DNA of 8,431 nt from Chloroflexota bacterium (GCA_026389635.1 JAPLHM010000192.1:1-8431); one strand, 5' to 3'; positions 1 to 6,367 are shown, counted from the stretch's first letter. Program-made: numbers and translations. The notes: generated by a model not told the origin, from the letters alone.

Positions 1-297
1 ATAGATATCCCGGCCACCCATCAAAACCCGCCCGGTCACCTTTCCTCCTTCCGATACCTCATGCATGCGGTTTAAACAGCGTATAAATGTCGACTTGCCG
101 CACCCGGAAGGGCCTATAAGGGCGGTGATGGACTGAGCGCCAATGCCCACGCTTACATCCTGGATCACCTGGTTGTTGCCATACCAGGCGTTTAGTTTTT
201 CCACCGTCAATATGCATTTCGGCGGCCTCAGAATACCGCCTTTTGCCCTGTCAACGGCATCCTCGCTGATATTTTGCCTGATAAGATTGTTAATCAT
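1..297 (-). CDS. pstB: Phosphate ABC transporter ATP-binding protein PstB (N-terminal 99 residues, cut by window edge)
   Basis: This is the ATPase that powers high-affinity phosphate import, acting on the cytoplasmic face of the PstC-PstA channel. Only the first 99 codons are in the window. A Walker A P-loop, GPSGCGKST, lies at residues 62-70 and is followed by FIRCLNRMHE, a stretch typical of PstB rather than of other ABC ATPases. The A-loop aromatic is in NAWYGNN (about 37-43). The start is ATG at 297-295, with a GAAGGA Shine-Dalgarno 9 bases upstream. Some 30 residues precede the usual PstB start (about KLNAWYG), which is a slightly long N-terminus. The gene lies 34 bases after pstA in the same operon. 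Signature and Walker B motifs are beyond the edge. Identification is firm from the P-loop context and the operon. Confidence 0.95.
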   Translation of the reverse strand, partial: MINNLIRQNISEDAVDRAKGGILRPPKCILTVEKLNAWYGNNQVIQDVSVGIGAQSITALIGPSGCGKSTFIRCLNRMHEVSEGGKVTGRVLMGGRDIY

Positions 298-331
298 AGC
301 ACTATGTCCTTCAAATTAGTTTCACACGTAC

Positions 332-1177
332 TTACATCTTTTTCCTGCTGCTGACCAGACGCACAACAATGTTTATACCGAGGACGAGTATGACCAGCAG
401 AAAAGCTGCTGCCCAGGCCTGCTTCTGCCAGTCGGCATATGGAGACATAGCATAGCGGTATATTTGCAACGGCAAAGCCCCGATAGGTTCTGCTAAGCCC
501 TGCACGCCGAATGCGCTGCCCAGGGCGGTGAATATGAGCGGCGCTGTCTCCCCCGCGATGCGCGCGACAGCGAGCATTATGCCCGTGACTATGCCGGTGA
601 CGGCACCCGGCACGATAACGCCCAGGGTCATGCGCCAGCGGCTTATGCCAAGCGCCAGCGCCGCCTCGCGCTGTGAATTAGGCACCATGCGCAGAGACTC
701 TTCCGCTGTGCGCGCCACTACCGGTATCATGATAATGGCCAGGGCGACACCGGCGGAGAGGGCCGAGTATGAATGCATGGGACGGACAAGTATGGCATAG
801 GCAAAAACACCGACTATAATCGAGGGCACCCCCGCCAGTATGTCCGCCGCAAAACGTATAACCGATGCCGCCTTTGGCCCGGCAAACTCGGCCAGAAATA
901 TACCGGCCATGAGTCCCACCGGCAGGGCAATGACCGAGGCAAGTCCCACCAGTATTAATGTGCCGTAAATGTCATCCCGCATCCCACCACCAGCCTCACC
1001 TACCGGCCTGGCCGGTTGCGTCAATAAATCAAGGCTCAGGTAGGTTATGCCGTTGACCAGGGTGTAACCAAGTATCAACGCAAGAACTATCACGACTATG
1101 CCTGCGGCACAGCCGCAGAGGACGAGCATCACACGGCTAACCATTTTGCGCCGGAAGTAGCCGGTGTACATTATCAT
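332..1177 (-). CDS. pstA: Phosphate ABC transporter permease PstA
   Basis: PstA is one of the two inner-membrane channel subunits of the phosphate importer and pairs with PstC. The protein has 281 residues, normal for the family. Hydrophobic segments lie at about 16-42, 70-97, 110-133, 140-157, 188-212 and 253-274. The EAA loop that contacts PstB is at about 158-190 (AEESLRMVPNSQREAALALG), followed by the family stretch ARIAGETAPLIFTALG. The open frame extends upstream to a GTG at 1210, but I chose ATG at 1177-1175 because it overlaps the pstC stop as ATGA, the usual sign of translational coupling, and the extra residues (EHCIREGRRR) would lie inside pstC. A GAGGGG sequence lies about 10 bases upstream. 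Another ATG two codons later (1171) is possible. Confidence 0.95.
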   Translation of the reverse strand: MIMYTGYFRRKMVSRVMLVLCGCAAGIVVIVLALILGYTLVNGITYLSLDLLTQPARPVGEAGGGMRDDIYGTLILVGLASVIALPVGLMAGIFLAEFAGPKAASVIRFAADILAGVPSIIVGVFAYAILVRPMHSYSALSAGVALAIIMIPVVARTAEESLRMVPNSQREAALALGISRWRMTLGVIVPGAVTGIVTGIMLAVARIAGETAPLIFTALGSAFGVQGLAEPIGALPLQIYRYAMSPYADWQKQAWAAAFLLVILVLGINIVVRLVSSRKKM

Positions 1178-2154
1178 TCGCCGGCGCCCCTCACGGATAC
1201 AGTGCTCCACACCAGCAGGCGGGCAATTATATTGACCACCAGGGTGATAGCGAAAAGCACCAGGGCCAGCTCAATGAGGCTGCCTATATACAACTCCCCG
1301 GAAGCTTCGTTAAACTCACTGGCGACCTTACTGGCTATTGTCGATCCCGGGGAGAACAGCGATGGCGACAAAACGTAGGCATTGCCTATGACCATTGTTA
1401 CAGCCATTGTCTCACCAAGGGCGCGGCCCAACCCCAGTATTACGGCGCCCACCAACCCTGAGCGGCAATAGGGCAGCACCGACCTGGTAATCATCTCCCA
1501 GCGGGTTGCCCCCAGCGCTAACATGGCCTCGCGCTGTGTCAGGGGAACGGCTCTCACAGCTTCACGACTGACCGCCGTGATAATGGGTATAAGCATGATA
1601 GCCAGGATGATGCCCGCGGAGAGAAAACCTACCCCGAAGGGAGGCCCCTGGAAGAGCGGCAGGAAACCCAGGTTGCTGCCCAGCCAGGTCTCGACGGGGT
1701 TCCTGATGAAGGGCACCATTATATATAATCCCCACAACCCGATGATCACGCTGGGTATGGCCGCCAGCATTTCGATCAGAAAGGAACATGGCCTGCGCAA
1801 CCACTGCGGGGCCAGATCACTCAGGAATATGGCTGAACCCAGGCTTACGGGCACGGCGATAACGAGGCCGATGAGGGCGCTGAGCAGGGTGCCATAGATG
1901 GCCGGTAGTGCCCCAAACTCGCCATTGACCGGATCCCACTCGGTGGATGTGAGGAAGGAAAGCCCGAACTTTTGGATGGCGGGCCAGGCTTCGATATTCA
2001 GGACGACCAGCATCCCGGCCAGAATCAACAGAATAAACAGGGCAAAGAAGAGCGTTAATTTTGAAAATATCCTGTCGCCCATACGCGACGGGGCCGCCGC
2101 TTTTTTTTGCGGCGTACCCGGCAGAACTTTTGTTTCCGGCTTGCTCGTTTGCAT
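1174..2154 (-). CDS. pstC: Phosphate ABC transporter permease PstC
   Basis: PstC is the second channel subunit of the phosphate importer. It has 326 residues: a soluble, basic N-terminus of about 30, then membrane segments at roughly 33-53, 84-111, 124-148, 176-195, 230-258 and 290-315. The family motif FLTSTEWDP is at 67-75, and the EAA loop at about 195-227 (SREAVRAVPLTQREAMLALG) leads into GLGRALGETMAVTMVIGNA, a strong PstC signature. The start is the ATG at 2154-2152. No convincing Shine-Dalgarno precedes it, and a later ATG at residue 25 (MGDRIF) has none either, so the exact start is uncertain. It follows pstS by about 95 bases that contain a long hairpin, and it overlaps pstA by four bases. 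Weak initiation plus the hairpin may keep its expression below that of PstS. Confidence 0.95.
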   Translation of the reverse strand: MQTSKPETKVLPGTPQKKAAAPSRMGDRIFSKLTLFFALFILLILAGMLVVLNIEAWPAIQKFGLSFLTSTEWDPVNGEFGALPAIYGTLLSALIGLVIAVPVSLGSAIFLSDLAPQWLRRPCSFLIEMLAAIPSVIIGLWGLYIMVPFIRNPVETWLGSNLGFLPLFQGPPFGVGFLSAGIILAIMLIPIITAVSREAVRAVPLTQREAMLALGATRWEMITRSVLPYCRSGLVGAVILGLGRALGETMAVTMVIGNAYVLSPSLFSPGSTIASKVASEFNEASGELYIGSLIELALVLFAITLVVNIIARLLVWSTVSVRGAGE

Positions 2155-2181
2155 GATTTAAAGCGATTTATTATAACTTAA

Positions 2182-2230
2182 CTAAAATGGGAATGTAGGA
2201 AGGATTATCCTCCCTGCATTCCCCTTTTAG
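2182..2230 (-). terminator. Long imperfect hairpin between pstS and pstC, likely attenuator or mRNA-stabilising structure
   Basis: The arms 2182-2204 and 2208-2230 are complementary over 23 positions around a three-base loop (2205-2207). In the minus-strand transcript two positions do not pair (2188/2224 and 2196/2216) and one is G-U (2200/2212). The outer end is CTAAAA/TTTTAG, so the transcript leaves the stem through a UUUU run and then AGUUAAGU. That is an imperfect intrinsic terminator. Its place just after the binding-protein gene suggests partial termination or protection of the pstS message from 3' decay, either of which would give more PstS than PstCAB. The base pairing is read directly; the role is inferred. 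Confidence 0.65.
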
Positions 2231-2250
2231 ACCATCGGTTCTCCACTTGT

Positions 2251-3360
2251 TCAGCGGCTGATCAGCGGCTGTCCCTGGTACTTGATTGAGAGAACCGCGT
2301 TCTCGGCTTTGGTCACGACTGGACCCGCCAGGCTGCCATAGTCGAGCGCAGAAGTATACTTTTGCCCGTCATGGATTGCCCACCAGAGCACTTTAGCCAG
2401 CGCCTCTCCCTTGTCCTTATCTTTCTGGTTTACATATGCCAGTATCCAGGTGAATCCGGCGATGGGATAGGCGTCTGGATTAGAGGAATTGGTCAGCATC
2501 ACCTTCATATCATCGGGAAGGGTCACTCCCTCGGCTGCCCTGGCAGTAGCCTCGAGTGAAGGTTCTATAAAGTTGCCCGCGGCATTCTTAAGTTTGGCCC
2601 AGGCAAGTTTGTTTTGCTTTGCATAAGCCAGCTCTACATATCCGATAGAGTCGGGGATTTGCTGAACCTGTCCTGCTACGCCGGCATTGCCCTGACCCCC
2701 GATATCGCCGGGCCATTTTACCGACTTTGCGTTGCCGATTTTGGTACTCCATTCAGGGCTGACCTTAGCGAGGTAATTAGTGAAGATATAGGTAGTCCCT
2801 GAGCCGTCGGAGCGGAATACGACCGCTATGGGGGCATCCGGCAACTTGAGGTCGGGGTTAAGTGACGCTATGGCCGGATCGTTCCACCTGGTGATTTTTT
2901 TCAGGTAAATATCGGCCAGCACGTCACCCGATAGTCTAAGCTGGCCGGGGCCGATGCCCGCCAAATTGCATATGACGGCCACGGAGCCGATGGCCATCGG
3001 TATGTGCAGGATAGGTCCGCTCTTCGTTTCGGCCTTGGATTGCTCCTCCCTGGTCATTACGCCGTCGGTAGCGCCGAAATCAACCGTCCCTTCCGTGATC
3101 TGGCTGATGCCGCCGCCGGACCCGATGGGCTGGTAATTGACCTTTATCCCGGTAAGCTTGTTATACTCGTCGAACCATTTCGTGTAGAGCGGCGCAGGAA
3201 AGGTAGCCCCCGCGCCGGTGAGATTGACAGCCTTAGCAGGTATGGCGGGTATGGCCGACGGCGTCGGCGTGGCCGCCGGCGAGCTGCAACCGGCAAGCGC
3301 AACTGCCGCAATCAGGATAGCAGCTACGGGTATAAACCAATTTTTACCCACTTTGTTCAA
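2251..3360 (-). CDS. pstS: Phosphate-binding lipoprotein PstS
   Basis: PstS is the extracytoplasmic phosphate receptor that delivers phosphate to PstCA. I take the start as TTG at 3360-3358, because AAGGAG lies 7 bases upstream and translation from there gives a clean lipoprotein signal: basic NKVGK, hydrophobic core, lipobox L-A-G-C with the lipidated cysteine at residue 25. The open frame runs 15 codons further upstream, but that would put the Shine-Dalgarno inside the gene. The precursor is 369 residues. After the cysteine comes a Thr/Pro/Ala-rich linker (about 28-44), then the phosphate-binding fold: GAGATFPAP (49-57), GSGGGI (80-85), DFGATDG (94-100), RSDGSGTT (183-190) and PIAGFTW near 299-305. 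These loops carry the Ser, Thr, Asp and Arg ligands known in the family. It is the first gene of the pst operon. No clear PHO box was found upstream. Confidence 0.96.
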   Translation of the reverse strand: MNKVGKNWFIPVAAILIAAVALAGCSSPAATPTPSAIPAIPAKAVNLTGAGATFPAPLYTKWFDEYNKLTGIKVNYQPIGSGGGISQITEGTVDFGATDGVMTREEQSKAETKSGPILHIPMAIGSVAVICNLAGIGPGQLRLSGDVLADIYLKKITRWNDPAIASLNPDLKLPDAPIAVVFRSDGSGTTYIFTNYLAKVSPEWSTKIGNAKSVKWPGDIGGQGNAGVAGQVQQIPDSIGYVELAYAKQNKLAWAKLKNAAGNFIEPSLEATARAAEGVTLPDDMKVMLTNSSNPDAYPIAGFTWILAYVNQKDKDKGEALAKVLWWAIHDGQKYTSALDYGSLAGPVVTKAENAVLSIKYQGQPLISR

Positions 3361-3395
3361 GTTTTTTCTCCTTAATTCATTTTTTCGTGATGGAT

Positions 3396-3424
3396 GTGCT
3401 ACCACCCCAAATGGCCATTTTCAA
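3396..3424 (-). promoter_or_regulatory. Tentative pstS promoter
   Basis: On the minus strand a TTGAAA (3424-3419) is followed after 17 bases by TAGCAC (3401-3396). The -35 is good and the -10 poor, as expected if an activator such as a PhoB/PhoP-type regulator helps, but no repeated PHO-box motif is visible. It sits between the sigma-factor terminator and the pstS Shine-Dalgarno, so some promoter must be close by. This exact assignment is weak. Confidence 0.25.
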
Positions 3425-3450
3425 GTATGGGAACTTCGCCGGCCTTAAGC

Positions 3451-3490
3451 ATAAAACAAACACTCGCAGCATTACAAACGCTGCGAGTGT
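3451..3490 (-). terminator. Intrinsic terminator of the sigma-factor gene
   Basis: A perfect 11-base-pair stem (3460-3470 with 3480-3490, ACACTCGCAGC against GCTGCGAGTGT) encloses a 9-base loop. In the minus-strand transcript it is followed by UUGUUUUAU. It begins 25 bases beyond the sigma-gene stop codon and isolates that gene from pstS. Confidence 0.9.
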
Positions 3491-3515
3491 GTGAAGTGCT
3501 TGATAAGCGGGCTTT

Positions 3516-4949
3516 TTACGCCAGGTAATCTATCAGTTTGCGGCTGCGGCTGGGGTGCCTGAGCTTGGCCAGCGCCTCCTTTTCTATTTGCCGGATCCTT
3601 TCACGGGTGAGGCCAAACTCATGCCCAACCTCTTTGAGGGTCAGGCCCTGCTCGTTATCCAGGCCATAGCGCATCTCGATGATCCTGCGCTCGCGATCGG
3701 TCAGCGACGAGAGGACGTCCCTGAACTGCTGCCTTAGCATGCTGTGGGCCGCCTCGTCCTCAGGCGCCGGGTTGACTTCATCCTGGATAAAGTCGCTCAA
3801 CTGGCTTTCGTCGTCACCGATGGGGATATCCAGCGATACCGGCTCGGCGTAGAGTATGCCCACCAGCCAGTCTATCTTGTCGGTATCGACTCCCATCTCG
3901 GTAGCGATCTCATTGCTGGTTGGCCTGCGGCCCAGCTTCTGCAACAGTTTCTGCCGGGCATTGTTCATCTTGGTAATGGTCTCCACCGTGTGCACAGGCA
4001 GGCGGATGGTCCTTGACTGGTCCGATATGACCCTGTTGATGGCCTGCCTGATCCACCAGGTGGCGTAGGTGCTGAATTTGAAGCCGCGTCTGTAGTCAAA
4101 TTTCTCAACGGCGCGCATGAGGCCAATATTCCCTTCCTGGATGAGGTCTGAAAGGGGCATGCCGCGCGCCCTGTATTTCTTGGCCATGCTGAGCACAAGC
4201 CGCAGGTTAGCCTTGATCATGTGCTCGGCAGACTCACGGCCCGATTTTTTTATGGCCGTAAAATGATCTGCCAGCTTCCTGTTGTTATCCTCAAGATACC
4301 GGGCCAATGCCGGCCTGGCCACGGCGTCTTTCAACTCGGCAACGGTCTTTACCTCGGCGTAGCCATCTATGACCTGCCAGGGGATGAGGCGCGTAACTAT
4401 GGAAAGCTCGGTCAGGTCCTGCAGGGCCTCCTCGGTTTCAACATGGGAAGACTTTGCCACGAACTGCACTGTTTCCTCGCTGATCACATCGTCTATATGG
4501 GCCCTCAATTCGCTGGCGGAAATCTTCATGGAGAGGGTGGCCGCCCCGGTTGAGTGGTAATGCTTGAGCAGCCTGTCTACCAGGCTGCCGTGGACCGCCA
4601 GGCGTGAAACCAGGGACCTGACAATATCGGCCTCGGGTGATTTCCTGGAAGCCCTGGCCGGCAACTGCTTCTCAATGTGGGAAAGATAGTTTGCCAGCTC
4701 CATGCGGCTGCTCAGTATCCTCTCGTCCTTAGACGTGAGCAACTGCGTTTTGCTGCATTCGGCTATATAGAGGCTGATCGAATCCTCAGAAAAATCCACT
4801 CCCTTCCTGTCGTCCGGGTAAACCACGTCCTCGATATCCGCTTTAACGAAGCTTAATTCGCCGGGTTTCTGACTGCCTTGCAGGCCCGATGACCCGAATC
4901 CGGTATTAATTTTTTCCAAAGTCTTTACGTTTTGCCTGATCTTATCCAT
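3516..4949 (-). CDS. rpoD: RNA polymerase sigma-70 factor, primary (RpoD/SigA) type
   Basis: This is a promoter-recognition subunit of RNA polymerase, 477 residues long. Region 1.2 is at about 56-88 (DSISLYIAE onward). A spacer of about 145 residues (90-235) takes the place of the non-conserved region. Region 2 is at 240-318, with the core-binding DLIQEGNIGLMRAVEKFDY and the -10-reading and melting segment FKFSTYATWWIRQAINR. Region 3 follows (about 319-400), and region 4 is at about 404-470, with the -35-reading helix LTLKEVGHEFGLTRERIRQIE. All regions needed for a housekeeping sigma are present; an acidic region 1.1 is short or absent. The ATG at 4949 has AAGGAG 9 bases upstream. The gene has its own promoter and terminator, so it is monocistronic. 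Whether it is the sole housekeeping sigma or a close paralog cannot be told from one window. Confidence 0.93.
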   Translation of the reverse strand: MDKIRQNVKTLEKINTGFGSSGLQGSQKPGELSFVKADIEDVVYPDDRKGVDFSEDSISLYIAECSKTQLLTSKDERILSSRMELANYLSHIEKQLPARASRKSPEADIVRSLVSRLAVHGSLVDRLLKHYHSTGAATLSMKISASELRAHIDDVISEETVQFVAKSSHVETEEALQDLTELSIVTRLIPWQVIDGYAEVKTVAELKDAVARPALARYLEDNNRKLADHFTAIKKSGRESAEHMIKANLRLVLSMAKKYRARGMPLSDLIQEGNIGLMRAVEKFDYRRGFKFSTYATWWIRQAINRVISDQSRTIRLPVHTVETITKMNNARQKLLQKLGRRPTSNEIATEMGVDTDKIDWLVGILYAEPVSLDIPIGDDESQLSDFIQDEVNPAPEDEAAHSMLRQQFRDVLSSLTDRERRIIEMRYGLDNEQGLTLKEVGHEFGLTRERIRQIEKEALAKLRHPSRSRKLIDYLA

Positions 4950-4985
4950 ATCAATTAACTCCTTCCGCAGTCACCGACTTCGCGG

Positions 4986-5015
4986 AGTATAATCATTCAA
5001 CACTAAAATTGTGAA
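4986..5015 (-). promoter_or_regulatory. Probable promoter of the sigma-factor gene
   Basis: Reading the minus strand, TTCACA (5015-5010) and TATACT (4991-4986) are separated by 18 bases, each matching five of six consensus positions. Transcription would start near 4979, about 30 bases before the ATG, leaving a short leader that carries AAGGAG. The surrounding DNA (about 4990-5050) is strongly A+T-rich compared with the genes, as in promoters. A second, weaker pair (TTACCA, 16 bases, TATTAT) lies further upstream near 5040-5068. Confidence 0.6.
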
Positions 5016-5094
5016 TTCTTTATGAATTTTTAGCATAAATATAATAGTCTATGCCGGTTCGCTGGTAAGCGACTAATGTCGCAAATAATAAAAC

Positions 5095-5110
5095 GTCAAA
5101 ACAGTCAAAA
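5095..5110. repeat. Short direct repeat GTCAAAA with 9-base period
   Basis: GTCAAAA occurs at 5095-5101 and again at 5104-5110. On the minus strand this gives two successive TTTTGAC motifs, each like a -35 element, upstream of the sigma-gene promoter and downstream of the ferredoxin stop. It could be a far-upstream promoter or a regulator site. Apart from this and the promoter, I see nothing else in the gap 4950-5178, and no convincing terminator for the ferredoxin. Confidence 0.35.
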
Positions 5111-5178
5111 AGGTTGCGCGGCGGTAAATATGCAGATTGCCTGATCAGAGGAGTGGGAGGGGGGCGCGGGAGCCGCGG

Positions 5179-5385
5179 TCAGCTTTCCAGGGCAACAATT
5201 TCAAAGGGGCACTGCAGCGCACCGGTGGCGCATACAAGCTCGCAGTCGGTACACCAGCCGCAATTCTCGACCTCGACTATGGCAATAATATTATCGCTGA
5301 GTGCGAGGGCCCCGCATTTGCATACCGTAACGCACAGGCCGCACCCGTCGCACCTTGACTGGTCAAATATGGGCATTATGGTCAA
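5179..5385 (-). CDS. Small 2[4Fe-4S] ferredoxin
   Basis: This is a 68-residue soluble electron carrier of the bacterial ferredoxin type. Two four-cysteine sets are visible: C12-x2-C15-x2-C18-x3-C22 and C42-x2-C45-x2-C48-x3-C52, each enough for one 4Fe-4S cluster with ligands shared across the pseudo-twofold fold. The proline that usually follows the fourth cysteine is missing in both (Lys23 and Ala53), and there are two extra cysteines, C24 and C59. I favour the TTG start at 5385 because GGAGG lies 11 bases upstream; the ATG at 5376 (MPIFDQ) would be 20 bases from it. The gene sits downstream of the CRP/FNR-type regulator on the same strand, with its own TATAAT box and a CRP-like palindrome in the 82-base gap. 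Its redox partner is not in the window. Confidence 0.88.
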   Translation of the reverse strand: MTIMPIFDQSRCDGCGLCVTVCKCGALALSDNIIAIVEVENCGWCTDCELVCATGALQCPFEIVALES

Positions 5386-5413
5386 AAGGCTTTATCCCTC
5401 CGATTGAACAGGT

Positions 5414-5419
5414 ATTATA
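5414..5419 (-). promoter_or_regulatory. -10 box of the ferredoxin promoter
   Basis: A consensus TATAAT on the minus strand lies 28 bases before the ferredoxin TTG, which would put the transcription start near 5407. At 16-18 bases upstream there is no good -35 hexamer (CAGTTA, ACAGTT or GACAGT), as in activator-dependent promoters. Confidence 0.55.
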
Positions 5420-5428
5420 CACCTATTC

Positions 5429-5442
5429 TAACTGTTAACTGT
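5429..5442. repeat. Tandem TAACTGT repeat in the ferredoxin promoter
   Basis: Two perfect head-to-tail copies of TAACTGT (5429-5435 and 5436-5442) cover the place where the -35 element should be. The repeat might be a site for a second regulator, or chance. Confidence 0.35.
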
Positions 5443-5451
5443 CCCGCATGA

Positions 5452-5467
5452 TGTGACCTAAATCACC
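5452..5467. promoter_or_regulatory. CRP/FNR-type operator upstream of the ferredoxin
   Basis: The palindrome TGTGA-N6-TCACC matches the CRP half-site TGTGA in one arm and four of five bases in the other. It directly abuts the stop codon of the CRP/FNR-family gene and its centre is about 52 bases before the inferred ferredoxin transcription start, on the side expected for activation. The neighbouring regulator has the recognition residues R-E-V-V-G-R, the kind that read TGTGA. Confidence 0.55.
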
Positions 5468-6136
5468 TCAGTTCAGGCCGGCCAGCCTGTCCAAGTAGCC
5501 CCTGTCCTTGATAACGATGCGGTGCCTTTCGAGGCTGATGGCGCCACTGTCCTCCAGATTCTTGAGCGACCTGCCGACCACTTCCCTGGCAGTTCCCGCC
5601 ATGGCCGCCATTTCGTATTGAGTCAGCCTTTGATAACCCTCGGGTCCCGGCGCAGAATTCTGCAGCAGTATCTTGGCCACCCGCCCTGTGACGTTTTTAA
5701 AGGACAGGTCTTCAACCAGGCTAAGCAGCAAACGGGACTGCTGCGATATAATCTCGAGGGCATTGCGCGCTACCCGCCAGTTCTTCTCCATAACAGGCAG
5801 CAGGTCTTTCCCGTGTATCCAGTATATGATGGTGTTGCCCAGGGCCTGCGCGCTGTAAGGGCAAGCGCCCCCGCCGAAAACCGTCACGTCGTTGAAAGAC
5901 TCTCCCGGCCTGACAATCTTCAATATCTGTTCTTTGCCCTCGGTGGAGGTTTTATATATCTTGACCACACCCGTGCCGACGAAATGCAGGCTCTGCTGGC
6001 TGTCCCCCTCAGACACGATGGTCTGCCCCTTGATAAAGGACTTCTGGGTAAAAAGGGACGGCAGGCCTGCCAGTCGGTCATTTTCGACGCCGGCAAAGTA
6101 GCTCAGCCGGCCGATATTTTCAACCGTGATATTCAT
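5468..6136 (-). CDS. CRP/FNR-family transcriptional regulator
   Basis: This is a DNA-binding regulator of 222 residues, the normal length. The N-terminal cyclic-nucleotide-type sensor barrel spans about 12-115 (including FIKGQTIVSEGD and the turn RPGESFNDVTVFGGG at 76-90). A long dimer helix covers about 117-145, and the winged helix-turn-helix about 148-212. The recognition helix AREVVGRSLKNLEDSG (183-198) keeps the Arg-Glu-x3-Arg set that in CRP contacts TGTGA. In the sensor pocket the CRP Arg-Ser pair is replaced by Tyr-Ser (CPYSAQ, 92-97), so ordinary cAMP binding is doubtful. The N-terminal cysteine cluster of FNR is absent and there is one cysteine, C92, so it is not a classical iron-sulfur oxygen sensor. 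The PGESFNDV style recalls regulators of anaerobic respiration or nitrosative stress such as HcpR; the signal is unknown. Start ATG at 6136 has only a weak ribosome site. Confidence 0.9.
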   Translation of the reverse strand: MNITVENIGRLSYFAGVENDRLAGLPSLFTQKSFIKGQTIVSEGDSQQSLHFVGTGVVKIYKTSTEGKEQILKIVRPGESFNDVTVFGGGACPYSAQALGNTIIYWIHGKDLLPVMEKNWRVARNALEIISQQSRLLLSLVEDLSFKNVTGRVAKILLQNSAPGPEGYQRLTQYEMAAMAGTAREVVGRSLKNLEDSGAISLERHRIVIKDRGYLDRLAGLN

Positions 6137-6167
6137 CCCATTAAACTCTACGACCGAAATTTACCAA

Positions 6168-6176
6168 ATTATACCA
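6168..6176 (-). promoter_or_regulatory. Extended -10 promoter of the CRP/FNR-type gene
   Basis: On the minus strand TGG-TATAAT (6176-6168) is a perfect -10 with the TGn extension. Transcription would start near 6161, about 25 bases before the ATG. The -35 (TTTAAT at 17 bases) is poor, which the extended -10 can make up for. Confidence 0.6.
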
Positions 6177-6249
6177 GCCCCTGCAGCATTATTAAATAGC
6201 CCGCCCGCTCCCACAGCCTGTAATGAGCGCTATCCTGCGTTGAAATGTT

Positions 6250-6279
6250 TTGACTACAAAATACAAAAATCCTTATAAT
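6250..6279 (+). promoter_or_regulatory. Strong sigma-70 promoter of the metal-exporter gene
   Basis: TTGACT (6250-6255) and TATAAT (6274-6279) are separated by 18 A-rich bases. The expected start is near 6286, giving an untranslated leader of about 100 bases. This is the best-matching promoter in the window, so control of the downstream gene probably lies in the leader rather than in initiation. Confidence 0.8.
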
Positions 6280-6284
6280 GTCCT

Positions 6285-6367
6285 GACCTGCAACAGACGC
6301 AGCCGTGCATATATACGGCGCTGTCGGGCTAAAAGCAGCGGACTATGACTCCGCGGTAACACAGGTC
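6285..6367 (+). promoter_or_regulatory. Structured leader RNA, candidate metal-sensing riboswitch (NiCo-like layout)
   Basis: The transcript start coincides with GACCTG (6285-6290), which pairs perfectly with CAGGTC (6362-6367) to close a multibranched fold (P1). Inside it are a hairpin with core GCCGT/ACGGC (6302-6306 with 6315-6319), extendable outward through an internal loop to 6296-6299 with 6322-6325; a small GCT/AGC hairpin around AAAAGC (6328-6339), which shares two bases with the next stem; and GCGGA/TCCGC (6338-6342 with 6350-6354). The last stem uses bases needed for the terminator that follows, and the 3' strand of P1 is the terminator loop, so the fold and the terminator should exclude each other. 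A metal exporter lies directly downstream. NiCo riboswitches have this gene context, a four-way junction closed by a CUG/CAG-type P1, and terminator control, but I cannot match their conserved junction bases with confidence. Confidence 0.55.

Noticed and set aside
1177..1210. Longer pstA start at GTG 1210
   Set aside because: It would add a basic peptide encoded inside pstC and lose the ATGA coupled start.
3361..3450. PHO box upstream of pstS
   Set aside because: I looked for repeated CTGTCAT-like or TTAACA-like motifs with 11-base period and found none I could support.
5111..5178. Terminator after the ferredoxin (CGCGG-CTC-CCGCG on the minus strand)
   Set aside because: The small GC hairpin is followed by a C-rich stretch, not by a U run.
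5522..6199. Plus-strand open frame of 225 codons, slightly longer than the gene opposite it
   Set aside because: It lies antisense to the CRP/FNR-family gene, whose protein has a full sensor barrel and helix-turn-helix; the plus-strand product has no recognisable fold.
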